Assembly (NCBI RefSeq): GCF_023856365.1
Contig: NC_064540.1
Coordinates: forward strand, 8,470,501-8,534,500
DNA length: 64,000 nucleotides
Source of the DNA: Brienomyrus brachyistius
Taxonomy: Eukaryota; Chordata; Actinopteri; Osteoglossiformes; Mormyridae
Reading direction: 5' to 3'
Position numbers and translations under genes: made by a program. Each line of letters starts with the position of its first letter. Positions within the stretch are counted from its first letter, which is position 1. This document shows positions 32,940-44,969 of the stretch, one piece after another. The notes beneath the pieces were generated by a model. That model saw nothing but the letters and a program-made list of their open reading frames with translations. It did no database searches and was not told where the DNA came from.

Positions 32940-33555
32940 CTAAACGTAATAATAATCCAGGCTTACACTTGATATTTAGGTGTGTTATCCTTTTAACTTT
33001 TTTTCGTTAGATCATTGTTTTTCGAGAGTCGTTCCACATTGGAAATGTGTTCGGAGCCCTCTGCACTCGCTATTAATCAGCCTTCCATTAAAGTGTATTG
33101 TTCCGGGATCTGACTGCAGTGGAAGACTGGGAAAGGCTTTGTGCAGAATGACGTTTTCACTGCTGTGTACATTGAGACTATGATCAGTGCTTGGAAACAG
33201 AGATGGATCTTGGTTCTGAACACGATGAGAAGAATGTCTAAAGACTTATTCTGGAGGACTTATTGAAGCAGATTTACTTCTTTTATACCCCATATGAAAA
33301 ATATTGTTTGAAACTATACAGAGTAATATGTTTTGGACACCATGAGTTAGAAACACAAGACGTAGGTGAGTCACTCAGCCTCGGATGTAATGCAATCTTG
33401 ACAATCTGTCATACAGGTCGGTTTGTAGGATAAAAAGCTGAAATAAAACGTTGCTTAATTCTTTTATTTATATGAGTTATCAAATCTGCTGCTGGCATCT
33501 TGACACCTTTTTGAGGCCATGCTTCGGAAGATCACGCCACAGGGTGTGCATGCAC
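32940..33555. other. Unique sequence, no gene recognised
   Basis: A short plus frame at 32980-33183 has no domain. No repeat was recognised. Confidence 0.4.
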
Positions 33556-33560
33556 ATACA

Positions 33561-34150
33561 CACACTGATCAGTCATTACAATATGCTCCACTGACAGATG
33601 AAGTGAATAGCTTTGATTATCTTATTGCAATGGTACCTGTCAATGGTGTCATTATATAGTATGCAAGTGAATTGTAAGTTGATGTTAGATGTAGGAGAGA
33701 TTGGTAAGCATAAGGATCTAAGTAACTTTGACAAGGACCAAATTGTGACGGCTAGATGACTGGGTCAGGACATTTCCAGAACAGTAAGTCTTGTGTGGCG
33801 TTCTCAGTATGCAGTGATCAGCACCTACCAACAGTGGTCCAAGGAAGGCCCACCGTGAACAGGTGATGGGGTCATGGGTGCCCAAGACTTACTGATGTGT
33901 GTGTGGAGTGAAGGCTAGCCTGTCTGGTCTGATGGAAAGCTACTCTAGCTGAAGAAGATAACGCTGGTCATGACAGAAAGGTGTCAGAACACGCAGTGCA
34001 TTGCAGCTTGCAGCATATGGGGCTGCATAGCTGCAGACCAGTCAGAGTGCCTACAGTATGCTGACCCATGTCCACCACCAAAAACACCTAAATTGGGTAC
34101 ATCAGTGTCAGAACTGGACCATGCAGCTTGTTATAATGAGCATGTGCATC
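33561..34150 (+). pseudogene. Tc1-like transposon, 5' half only
   Basis: The terminal sequence CACTGATCAGTCATTAC is followed by a leader and then a broken transposase frame. The N-terminal helix-turn-helix region reads DKDQIVTAR, stop, LGQDISRTVSLV and STYQQWSKEG. After frame changes come DRKVSEH-like and GLHSCRPVRVP-like segments and finally a QNWTM-like segment near 34115. A stop interrupts the first helix-turn-helix and the start codon position reads TTG. The DDE catalytic core and the right inverted repeat are missing. This is a dead, truncated copy of a common fish Tc1 family. Confidence 0.85.
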
Positions 34151-34288
34151 AGAAATTTTGTGGAAATTACCTTAGTAATTCAAGTCTTCTAAAAACGGGT
34201 TTTGAAGTTGTAACGGAGGAGATCATTACAGGAGCACTTTGTAATATCTCAGGTTGAAGCTAAAATTGAAAACAAATCTCTGTCAATA

Positions 34289-34468
34289 GAACTAGCTGAG
34301 TACCAGCCCCCTTTTGCCCAAACGATCGAAAGTACCCCACCTCCAAGCGTCCCCTTTCAATCACCAGTGATCATGCTTACATTTACCAAGCAGAAGGTCT
34401 CTGCTCAGGCTGAAACAGCTTAAACTTCATATTCTAAATGGCTGAAGCTGGGTTATATAGCAGGGTTT

Positions 34469-34531
<63 letters not shown>

Positions 34532-34625
34532 CTTTCCCATGATCAATTCAGAGATGAAGGTCAGACATTCACTAGTAAAATTGAGGTTCATGGCCTTACT
34601 CATCTTTTCCAGAAGCTGAAGACCT
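34289..34625 (-). repeat. Dispersed repeat, arm A of an inverted pair with 44970-45367
   Basis: In reverse complement it matches 44970-45367 block by block: TAGCTGAGTAC, TTTTGCCCAAACGATCGAAA, CAATCACCAGTGATCATGCT, GGGTTATATAGCAGGG, the TC tract, TGAAGGTCAGACATTCACTA and CTTTTCCAGAAGCTGAAGAC. Arm A lacks about 90 bp that hold the tRNA-like B-box head in the other arm. Confidence 0.85.
34471..34525 (+). repeat. TC dinucleotide microsatellite, about 27 units
   Basis: A pure TC run of 55 bases followed by three TTTC units. It is internal to the repeat at 34289-34625. The homologous spot in the other arm (about 45157-45196) is a short, interrupted GA tract. Confidence 0.95.
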
Positions 34626-34629
34626 TCAC

Positions 34630-36340
34630 AGAATCACGGAAGACACACTATCAGTCAGTCCGATTATTGCCAATCTGCTGCAATTAACAAAATTGTATTG
34701 TTTCTTTTTTGTAACAACAAATGTGAACGCCTCCCTCCAAACCCAGGTTATTATTGCATAATTAATGGACCCTGTACAAATCAATCTTCAGTTTACATAA
34801 CAGCTCTGGAGACGTGCCTATCGCTTGCTATTATTCCCCATCATTAGGGTGTGCAACACATTTTCTAAATGGAGATGGTTAACAAATATAATTGGACAAA
34901 AAATTCCAGCCGGCATTACTTTCCAGGCCAGTGATCAAGGGCTGGGCCACAATTAACGAGGATTCAGCAGTGCATGTCCAGAAGTAGCTAATTTTATATT
35001 TTGTTTATTTAATGAGGTGGCCTGAGAAACAATATTTAAAGAGGCATAAAAGCTCTTCTTTCAGATCTTTGGAAAGATGGTTGTCTCGTCTGTTCTGTAA
35101 ATAATGGCTTTTATACAGTATACATTCTTTAAAAAATGTCATTCTTGTCTCCTTTAAAATGAATCATTAACCAATCTTTGGTATTTCTGTGGTCGCTCAG
35201 CAGCCAGTGATTGATTTATATATATTGTATTACACCTTTGAGTTTTGTTTATTTTTAATTGTGCTAAATCCTGGCACAGATCGTTTCTAACGACGGCAGA
35301 CTTTGTCGGAACTCTTTTGGAAGCTGACAAAGCAGTGGGATTTTTATCGGCAATTTTCATCAGCTATATTTTAGCATTAATTCAGTGGTGCGGCACACAG
35401 GTCTGATGCTGCTGTCAGTAGACTGTGTCCTCGAAGTCCTACAGTAATAGAATGGGGTTTCTGATGCCTTGGAATAATTTCATGATCAGTGTTTTCATGT
35501 CTTGAAATGGACTTGGAAAGGATCAGTTTTATATTAGGACACCTGCTTTACATTTCGTTGGAGCCCGTGACCCTTGGATGCTGGGTTTCTGATTGTGTGC
35601 TATTGGGGCTACCGCTGTTGAGTGTGAAAGTTTGAAAACCAGGCTAGCCTTACAGCTGTCCTCTCAGTCGAAGGTCAAGGAGGCGACGGAAAATACTATG
35701 GCATTCAAGAAAATTGATTCCTTCAGCTCAATGAAACTGTGTATTTCTTGACATGTACACCGTTCTTTCCCATTTTCCTTGGTCAGCCATACAAGTGGTG
35801 ACGCCCCTCATCGGTGTGAGATTGATTAGATTAACTCTCACGAAGGTAACTAATGCTGCACCCCATTTACCTCGGAGGTTGGAAGTCACACCTGACAATG
35901 ATGTCATACCTGAGTTAAACGCCTTGCAGTACAACAAGTCGGAAAGCCATTTGGTATTGCCAGTTCTCGCCAGGTTCATTGTTAGCCATTGTTAGCAATA
36001 TCTATTGATAACAGTGCATTACATGGTATTTTGCGCATACAAAGGGAGTAACAGCATGTCCACAGGTATAGGTTGGACAGTACTGAGCATGACCAATATA
36101 TTGAGACACAAATAAGACGTAAATGCTAATAAACAGTATATAACTATACTGATACCATACTGTTTTTGTGAAAGGAAAAACCAATCACAGTAAACTACTG
36201 CTACACTGTTAGCCAAGTTGCTGTTGGGCAGTTATACTAAATGTTTATCTGGGATGGTTGTTTTATTTTTCTATTTTCTGAGGAAGTTGCATCTACAGCA
36301 ATTCCACTTCCTGCCCAAAGCACACACAAACACACACAAA
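34630..36340. other. Unique AT-rich sequence, possible conserved non-coding DNA
   Basis: No exon is supported. The minus frame 35154-35360 and the overlapping pair at 35728-35995 have no domain. The block 34655-35140 is free of recognised repeats and contains several homeodomain-like TAATTA or ATTAA words (see findings). Confidence 0.4.
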
Positions 36341-36344
36341 CACA

Positions 36345-37078
36345 CACAAAAGTATTGCAACACCTGGCCATCACCCCTACAGGAAATCCCATTCTAAATC
36401 CATAGTCATCAACACAGAGTTGGTCCCCCCCCTTTGCAGCTATAACAGCTGCCGCTCTTCTGCAAAGGTTTTCCACAAGATTTTGGAGTGCAAAGACAGG
36501 GAAGTGTGATTCGCCAGTCCACAGAACACCTTTCCACTTCTCCAAAGTCCAGTGGTGGCAGTGCGCTTCACACCACTCCATCTGACGATGGGCAGTACAC
36601 TTGGTGATGTGAGGCTTGCAAGCAGCTGCTTGGTCATGGAAGCTCATTCCATGAAGCTTCTGGCGCAGAGTTTGTGTGCTGGGGTTAAAGCCAAAGGAAA
36701 TTTGAATCAACAGAGCATTTTACACACTATGTGCCTCAGCACTTGGCAGCCCTGTTCTGTTACTTTACATGATTTGCCACTTTGTGGCTGAGTTTCTGTT
36801 GTTCCTAATCACTTCCACTTCGCAATAATAATACTTACAGTTGACCGTGGAATATCTCGCAGGGAAGAGATTTCACAAACTGACTTATTGCAAAGCTGGC
36901 ACCCTATGACAGTACCACACTTGAAAATTTACTGAGCTCATTCTTCCAAAACTGTTCGTAAACCTGACTGCATGGCTTGGTGTTTGATTTTATGGACATG
37001 TGGCAATAGGTCTGCCTGAAACACCTGAATTCAATGATTAGGAGGTGCGTCCCAGTACTTTGGTCCATACAGTGTATA
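36345..37078 (-). pseudogene. Internally deleted Tc1-like transposon
   Basis: The ends are AAAAGTATTGCAACACC on the left and, reversed, CAAAGTACTGGGACGCACC on the right, imperfect inverted repeats. On the minus strand a frame of 157 codons reads LRQKLHGMSFHDQAA, then KPHITK, then WTLEKWKGVLWTGESHF. The last corresponds to the first catalytic block, where WSDES is expected, but its aspartate is replaced by G. The frame then jumps to ALQNLVENLCRRAAAVIAAK, the C-terminal end of Tc1 transposases, so the rest of the DDE core is deleted. The right third (36720-37050) is the N-terminal and leader part. It is non-functional and of the same family as 4340-4735. Confidence 0.85.
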
Positions 37079-37084
37079 TATTGT

Positions 37085-38420
37085 ATATATATTGTGTGGT
37101 TTACATTCTTAGGCGGTCAAAGAAAGTTATGCTTAAAAGATCAGTTGTTGCGTAGCTATTATATTATATCTGTCAAAGTGTGTCAACCATTTAAAAACCT
37201 TTCCTGAAATCACCCCAGAATTTGTAGGAAGAATCGAAGGCTCCATGTATTTCTCATCCACTAGCACACCTGCTAATCAATACCCGATCGACCTTTTAAA
37301 CTAATTAATTAATTAAATGATGTTCTGGAACTGAAGCGATGTTCATTTAGCCATCCAACATGAAATCAGTAAACTGTTTGGAGAACAGATTAAATTTTTG
37401 CTAGCTTATATTGCGCTAATTTGTTTGCATGTTAAACCATGTTTTTTTTTTTTTTTGAGTGATATATACTTATTATTCAGAAAAATAGCTTTTTCACTTC
37501 CTGAGGCTTCCGTATTATTATTATTATTATTATTAGTATTATTTCTACTTAACATGGTGCAGTGTTAGCAGTTTGTACTGTTCAGTCTTAAGAAAGAGCT
37601 GAGCAGGAAGGCAAAGATCGATCTATGTTCCTACACTCACCTATGGTCATGAGCTCTGAGTTGTGACAGAATGAATTAAATCACAGATACAAGCGGCAGA
37701 AAACCCCCATGACCTGGTTCTGAATAAGCAGCAAAGGATGGATGGATGGATGGATAATGGATTCTTACTCACTAGCACCTGATCCAAAGTGTAGCGCCAC
37801 CTTGTGCTTGTGCCCTCTGCTGCCTGATATGCGCTCCAGGCTGCCACATGGTCATTAAAAGATGGATGTTCATGATAATCGTGAAAAGCTTAAAATATCG
37901 TAAACCAATAATCAAAACATTTCAGGTATCATAAATGCACTGGCATCATACTGTGGCCAGATTGAAATGGTGCTGCATTTTTGGAGATAAAGAGGAGAAG
38001 GCATTTTGTGCTGGAGGACTAATTCATCTCTATGGCAATGAAGCGCTTAGCCTTTAACCATCTGGTGTTTGTCTTCGCCGGAGCCCAGCTGTTGACACGT
38101 ATGAACCCGGTAGAATAAGCTAAATTTTAAACAATTAGGCTTTGATTTATATTGCAGTCTTAAAAACCAAAACAGTGATAATCATGATAAAGTTCCGACT
38201 GCGCTGTTATATTTAAAGCGATCTCACATACATTGGGCGGTTTTTAATTTTTACGGGCACGGGTTGATGTTGACCAGAATGTTGTTGATAATGACCCTTA
38301 CAAATGGCACAGATATCTGTTAGAATTTAACCTTTCCAATCCCGAGTGAAACGTTCACTTTGTCATCTACTGATTCCTTTTCAGGAAAGACATTGCTTCT
38401 ACATGCTTAGTGCAAGATGA
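37085..38420. other. Unique sequence, no gene recognised
   Basis: A run of 15 T lies near 37442, an ATT microsatellite at 37511-37535, and an ATGG tract at 37735-37757 that may be the tail of an eroded V-SINE. No coding frame is credible. Confidence 0.4.
37511..37535 (+). repeat. ATT trinucleotide microsatellite
   Basis: About eight ATT units with one following interruption. Confidence 0.85.
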
Positions 38421-38427
38421 ACCAGTT

Positions 38428-38610
38428 CTTACTTTTGTAGAGGCCCCTGTGTCTGTGATTGAAAAGTCACTGGTTCAAATTCCAGGGCCGCAGTGTGATG
38501 TCACCACTGGGCCCCTGGGCAAGACCCTTAACCCCCAATTGCTCCAGGGACCGGTTGATGCTACTTTCTCAACTGTTGGTGGCTTTGCTTAAAAGAATCT
38601 GATAAATAAG
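38428..38610 (+). mobile_element. tRNA-derived SINE, second family
   Basis: GAAAAGTCACTGGTTCAAAT holds the B box. It is followed by the clear body GTGTGATGTCACCACTGGG, CCTGGGCAAGACCCTTAACC and CCCAATTGCTCCAGGGACC. The end is near GATAAATAAGCAA. This is one of the better preserved bodies of the family. Confidence 0.75.
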
Positions 38611-38614
38611 CAAA

Positions 38615-40405
38615 TTTCCAAAATCCTCTCCTGCAATTCATTTGCCGAGAGTTTCACTGTGTTAGCTGTTGCAGAAAGTGAATGTGATCTTTTCCCTTAT
38701 ATGGTATGTATTCATCGTTATTCGGATGATTGTTTATGTTTGACTGCACTGTGTTTATTTAATATGTTGTACACTGGCATAGACCACTGCGGCTGCAACA
38801 TTAGCTACAGAAGGAAACACTTTAGGGAATGAGATCTTATAGTGGCAAAATGATGGTGGGCAGAATATTAATATGGCCTTCATAAAGAACATCCACACAA
38901 GACACATCCCTGGGTATGTATGTAATCTGGGTAGATATTATTTCACTGACATAAAATATGCTAAAGATATGCTAAAATCATTAGCATGCGCCAATCCAAA
39001 AACCACCAGGTCTCCATCTTCTAACCAGCGTGACCAGTGAAGTGGATTCAGAGGCCCACCCGTGGCTTTTCATATTGAATCCGAAGTGCACCTAATTTGG
39101 GAGCAAGATCATACTCTGCTGGAAGGTTATCAGGCTCATTTTCACAAAGCTTTATTGATGTGTCACAGTGCATTGTGGGTATCATATGGTCCATGGCTTG
39201 AAGCTGGACTGTGGGGTAGAAGGAGCCGGTATGAGGGCCATTAAAAGTTGGGGTTGCATCCTTCCCATAAAAGGGATCATGTAGTAATCATTCACAGATG
39301 CAAAAATGACAGATGTTGTAAAGAGTGAATAAGGGCTACTCTGCATGCACTTTTCAGACAGCTCAGATAAGATGGATAATGGAATTGTATAATTAGGCAA
39401 GAATGTTGGTTCGATGGTCAACACAACAAAAAGAAATTTGTTTGAAGGTAATTAGGCTTGTAGTATGCAAAATGAAAGGCATTATGAAAAAAAGCTAAAA
39501 ATCCACAACCCCCAAACCCCCCCCACCAAAAAAAAACCCAATAAAGAGAAAACAGCACCTCCCAGGGATCAAGCCTCCATCTCTCTCAGCTCCATCTGAA
39601 ATCCTACAAAATGGTCCTCTCGAAGTACTAATGAAGTGGTCCAATCAAGATTACCTACAGTGTCCGTGAGTATGTGGCTAATCAATCGCCATGGAGACGC
39701 AATAGCTCACCCAGGAGCAGTCAGGTGCCTCGGTTATGTTAAGCAGCAGCAACAATAATAATAATAACGATAATAACGATTCATTAGCAGAATCATACTG
39801 TAATGTTAATCTTCAGCCACGAAGTCCTTGGACTAAGAGCACTTCAGAAATAATAGCCAAAAATAAAGTATAGTAATCATACTGAGAATAAAATAGCCTT
39901 GAAACAAATGTCTGTGGCAGAAACGGAGTCACCACATAGCCTGCGAGAGGCTCCTCCCTGCAGTGACACCTGTGACAGTGATGGATGAGGCTCCGTTCTC
40001 TGTTATCTTTGGCTTTAATGCAATGCTCAAACGCGAGCTTCTCCTCCGCCTCGCCGGTCTTCCCGCACCATGAGATCTGCTTTTTTTTCACATTCCCGCT
40101 GTGCGCGTCGGGGATAGAGTGACAGGCGGCCACGGGACGGTGCCTTCAGAGGTGTCGAAAGGCACCGAAGTGGAGACATGGGCTCTGGTTTGACCCTGTG
40201 GCCCAGCAGGCAAACAGACCTCAGAGCCAACGCTGGGCACCAGGAGGTGCAGTGGCTAATCAAGGTCCTTGTAAAAGGGAGGAGCTGTTATTACCTTCAG
40301 CAGGGCTCTTAATCCGGGGGGCTGCAGCAAAAAAAGAAAACCTCAGCTGAATAATTAAGAGCTGCTTTAAGCTACCAGTGTTACTTGGAATAGAGGCCAT
40401 ATATG
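38615..40405. other. Unique sequence, no gene recognised
   Basis: A short AAT microsatellite lies at 39750-39776. Frames at 39182-39424, 39813-40133 and 40027-40263 (minus) have no domain. Confidence 0.4.
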
Positions 40406-40407
40406 CA

Positions 40408-40480
40408 TCTGTCCATCCCCTGACCCCGTATCCAGTCCTTAGTCATGGGGGGTGGGGGGCAGAGCCAATCCCTAGCATCA
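40408..40480 (-). repeat. Old V-type SINE 3' fragment
   Basis: GACCCCGTATCCAGTCC and GCAGAGCCAATCCCTAGCAT read, reversed, as the 3' end of the V family. Confidence 0.4.
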
Positions 40481-40485
40481 CAGCA

Positions 40486-40735
40486 TCAGAATCAGAATCC
40501 TTTTACTAAGCAGTAAGAGATCTGTTTTGGCGCAGGTGCAGGTATGAAGGGCGCTATTAAGCATGCGATCAAGAGAAAAATACACAAAACAACAAATGGA
40601 ACAAAAATAGTGGCAGAAACAGAGCAGAGATGTGCAAATGATAAATAAACATGTCGATTTTTGACTAAAGGCGAGACAACCAGATGTAGGGTACAAACAG
40701 CTGCGGGAAATGTGCCGATAAGCTTATAAGGCAAA
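40486..40735. repeat. 'TTTATTG'-type dispersed repeat, copy 6
   Basis: It opens CAGAATCAGAATCCTTTTAC and contains GAGATGTGCAAATGATAAAT, matching the word order of copies at 3655, 4768 and 50225. Confidence 0.45.
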
Positions 40736-40739
40736 TGAG

Positions 40740-41730
40740 AGAAGAGAAGTCAGACAGTGGTTGACTACAGTATGTGTGGAAAGGTGTCGTACGCGCCTGG
40801 GTGCTTCTTGTGAGCTTATTTAGGAGGGCAGCAGCCTAGGGATGCACATCAAACAGGATGCCAGTGTAAAGCAGGGCAGATATGGGCAGTCACCCGGGGT
40901 AAGAATGTCCGACTTATGGGCAGCTCATACTTATGCTGCCATAAAGCCTCCTACATGAAAACCCAAAGGCTCACAGACACGAGACGACAGCAGGAATCTC
41001 ATTCATGCTATAACTATAGTAACAGAGGAGGTGTATCGGCTCACAGGTTACTCAAGAGTCCTTGGGCTCAATTAGCTGAGCCTTTTCCCATGTTTGCATT
41101 CAAATGAAAAAGGACAGTGAGTGTAACCCTGAAGAAGGTGCTTAATGTCGATGGCCTCAGCAAACCCAAGGAAAAAAACTAAAAAAAACAGTTTAAAGGA
41201 GCACTTTCTGAAATAGTAACGCCCATAAGCACATATAAGTATGTGCATAATTTGCTGAATGTCACGAATTAAAAGAAATATAAAAGCATAACTCTATAAA
41301 TTATATGTATCTATTAATATGGGCAGGTGTCACTATTGCTGCCATTTATGTGGGTTGAAATCCCGAGGCTGGTAGTCTAATGGCCATATTGCCATGGGGA
41401 CCCTGGGTATGGTCCTTAACTATAACCGCTGAAGGGTCGCATGGAAAAACAAAGGCTTATCCACGTCTAACTAAAGTAACTCTGTAACCCTTTAAAGTAA
41501 GTGAGCATGGGAGGGAGGAATAAGGTCACTGTTTAGGGATGGGAGTGAGGGCGGGGTTAGCAAACCTGTTGGGGAGGAGCGATAACGATACACAGAGACG
41601 CCAGGTCAGGGAAGGCTGGCAGCAGAGGGGTCAGTCAGACCCCGGAGAGGCGAGGAAACTCAGTCTTACATGAAGACTGGGAAGAAGAAACAGGAAAAGA
41701 GAGAGGGGGCTCATCGCCCATCACCCGACT
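40740..41730. other. Unique sequence with a degraded SINE, no gene
   Basis: Bases 41353-41480 include GGTTGAAATCCCGAGGCTGG and GACCCTGGGTATGGTCCTTA, the remains of a tRNA-derived SINE. No coding frame is credible. Confidence 0.4.
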
Positions 41731-41734
41731 CGGC

Positions 41735-41990
41735 TCAGTTATTTGCATTAATTTATTTAGCAGAAACGTTTATCCAAAATCGCGTACAATTGAGAAAGTG
41801 TCAGAAAATCACCGTAGCGACCAGGTGGTAAGGGCATCGTTTCAGGCTCCAACAGCGAAATCACTCTTTCGATGGTAGCTGCATCACTCTTTTGACTGTA
41901 TAATCATGTCTGATTAAGAATCAAGTCTTGGCTACTCTACAAATCATGAGATTTGAACAATCAACCTTCTGAGTAATGCCTAACATGGAG
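41735..41990 (-). repeat. SINE with tRNA head and TTTATTTAGCAGA tail
   Basis: The left end ATTTATTTAGCAGAAACG, then TTTATCCAAAATCGCGTACA, is the tail of a widespread fish repeat. Further right are CAACAGCGAAATCACTC and GAGATTTGAACAATCAACC, the reversed B-box region. The orientation is minus. Confidence 0.6.
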
Positions 41991-41994
41991 TCAC

Positions 41995-44965
41995 ACAGCA
42001 CCCCGGAAAACTTGCCATTTGGCAAAGTTCTGGGTACGAGTTACATGAGTTTGCCGTGATGAAGAAGCCTGCAAAATGGACGTAAGCCATGTAAAGTGGT
42101 TGGAGGACGAGCGGATGTGATGTACAGTCCGTTGACAGGAGAGCACCTGTGATAGATAATCCTGAAACATCAAAGCTGAAGGTCTTGTTGATGTCAACAC
42201 CGATTTAAACAAGGTCAAAGCTCACTGTGTTTCATGATAAGATTCATCATCAGCCTGGCCAGTCAATACATTCAAATCTTTCTCAGTTGCAATATAAGCT
42301 GCATTTTGTGACATGGAGCTATAGGCCAGAAGTTAGACTGGATCGAAATGACAACTTGTTCACTTCCGATCTTATCCAGGCAGAAGCATAGAGCTCCAAC
42401 CCTGCTAAGTTACAGGCTGCCAGCAAAGGTACATGAGGGACAGACAAAGAGCTTTATTTGTATATGAATGTCTGCTACATCAGCATAGCTACATTAGCTA
42501 CAAAGCTGCAAAACTTCAACGAAAAGTCAGTAAGGGAAATGGAACACATTCAGGGGATAGGTGACTTTTAGCCTGCCTTCTAACTATAAACGGGAGATAC
42601 GCTTTGCTTTAATAGGCATTGTAAAAAGCTCAATAAACACCTTTTATGTGATCTGAAAGAGAGGGGAGCGTGAAGGTGCTGTTGCATCGAGCAGGAAGCA
42701 TTTTTCACTAAAAACGGCACCTTCTCGACCAAAATAGAAGCAAAAACAGGACGCTCTGCTTTGTCATTCTCCTGCTTCCGGTCACTGCGGCGGTCGCACG
42801 TGGGACGGAGCCTCTTTTGACACAAAACAAAGCCACTGACTGATCAGGGTCCTCGATGCAGAAAGCGAGACGAAAAAAGGCATCAGTGCTTTAGAGTCCG
42901 CCGGCCTGCGCTTTTCAGAACGCACTGAAAGGCCGGGAATGTAGCTGTGACGTCCAGGAAGCACTTTAACGAAAACGTGAGGGAGTCGAGTGCACGCCAG
43001 CAGCACTAGCTGGCTAGAAAACTGCTCCTCTCGCATTCAGTGAAACAAGGTAATTACTGCTGTGACTCAGAGCCCGTCTCTGTTTTCTGTCCTCTGGACA
43101 CACTGCTTTTTGCCCTCGCTGCCCCTCGCTCAGTCTCTCCCTGGGTAAATGGGGCTTTATTACCACCAGGAATAACATTTATTTCCCCTTGGCATACAAA
43201 TGCACAGAAATTTCCAGTAAATTTCTTATATTAAAATACAGCATGGAAAATGATCCATGTATGATCCATTTTTGTAGAGCGGTGTTGGATAGGCGGCAGG
43301 GACATGTCCCACAGCAGCGACAGCCGTCTCACATTTAGAAACTGGATTTAGTAGGTGTGGACTGTGGAACCATTAGGGGGTGATTTGAGCTGGATCCCGT
43401 ATGGCGAGGAATTCGTTCGGACAGAAAAGCCATTATTGATGGTCTCCACCGGCATCAGACAGTGGAGGGAAGAGATGGAAGACTGACACAGTTTTGGGGT
43501 GAATTTTCCTGGAAATGGCAAATTCCCCATCTCTGCCTGGTAACAACTTTGCATAAAGCAGGGAGGTAGAGACTACTAATAACTTATGGGCGTAATGCAT
43601 ACAAATGACCAGATATAACTCATAACAGCATCGTACTGCATTCTGGAACAAATTCTATGATAGGTGAAAAGCGTCATTTGCTGCATTAAACAGAATGACA
43701 AAGGCAAAGATTCTGACAGGGATGGTTAATTTAAAAGGCCAGGAAGCAAAACTTGACAGAGGTAACAAATCGAGCTGTCATTTTATATTCTGTTCCAGTG
43801 CTTAACTGGACAGCAGGGTGCCCCACTTAAAACTAAATATACTGAAGTATATTACTATGTGGAGTGTAAAATACCATGTCCATATTCTTATTCACATTTC
43901 AAACCACAGCTCTTACGCTATTCTGCTCTTGGCATAAAATGAAATATGTCAGCTTGTATTAAATCCAGTTCACTTTAACATCCATTTCAGATATAATTGG
44001 TTTGGGGAATTTGCACTTTTGCCCCCTCTATTCAGTCTTGAATAACACGTTCTTCTGACGTTGTAAGCCGCTTTTTCAAAGTACTATATTTTTGAATAAC
44101 CGAACAACATTTGGATGCTGATATTTAGCAACAGCAGAGTTAAGCATATTGTCTGGCCCGTAATCTGACGGGGTTGTTTATTTAACAATCAAAGAGGATG
44201 AAGAAAGAATGTGTAAAAATAAAAATTGGGCTTATTACAATATAAACAAAATAGCACAACAGGAAAAGGACAGATTTAACATAAAGGATGATTTTCTGCA
44301 GAAAAAAATAAGATGTTGCGATGAATAGAACAGGATGATGGAAGACAAACAGCCAAATGAAATGAACAATGCACAGCAGCACCAGCCCTTCCTCTGAGCT
44401 CCATGGGGGGTTTCCGTTTCTGTCTTGCAGGGGCTCCTCTGCCGGCGCCGTTTTTATCCCTGGATCAATCACCTGCTAATAAGTTTGGTGGTTCAGGCTT
44501 TGGTGTCTCCTGATAGGAAATTGAGTACTAGGGTAGAAATAATTTCCTGAATCACTCCTCTCAGTCGCGCACAAGCTTTTAAGCCTCTTTCAGTTTCCTG
44601 ATAGCAACATTGGCGATTCCCACTGAGTGAAAAGGACCTCAGTCAATTAAATAATATTTTCATAGTTCAGAGAAAGGCTGTCGTCGCCGCCTGCAGGCTG
44701 CGAGCTCATCAAAGACCTTCTCCATATTTCCTTAATTTGCCCATCGGTCAGTGTACCTTTGAACGGGTTCGCAGGACATCTTTTTTTAACGCTCCCTCTT
44801 CTAATTATGCACATCAAATTAAAAATATATTAAGAATTATGTAAACAATCCTTTGTGTTTGAAAGTTAATCAACTGCAGTAGCAGCAATAATGGACTCTC
44901 TCGATTGAGAGTAATAGATACACTTACCACTTGAGAGCATCAGCTCATAAACATACATCCGTCCA
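41995..44965. other. Unique sequence, no gene recognised
   Basis: Frames at 41991-42218, 42580-42825, 42782-43036, 43348-43554, 43433-43651 and 44182-44472 (minus) and 43040-43234 (plus) have no domain. The part at 44560-44930 is repeat-free and motif-rich (see findings). Confidence 0.4.
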
Positions 44966-44969
44966 AGTC

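Noticed and set aside
36237..36710. 157-codon minus frame as a working transposase
   Set aside because: The catalytic core is deleted and the first catalytic aspartate is replaced; a CVCV run comes from a simple repeat at the terminus.
40027..40263. Arginine-rich minus frame as a small gene
   Set aside because: No start context, domain or splice pattern, and a second unrelated frame overlaps it.
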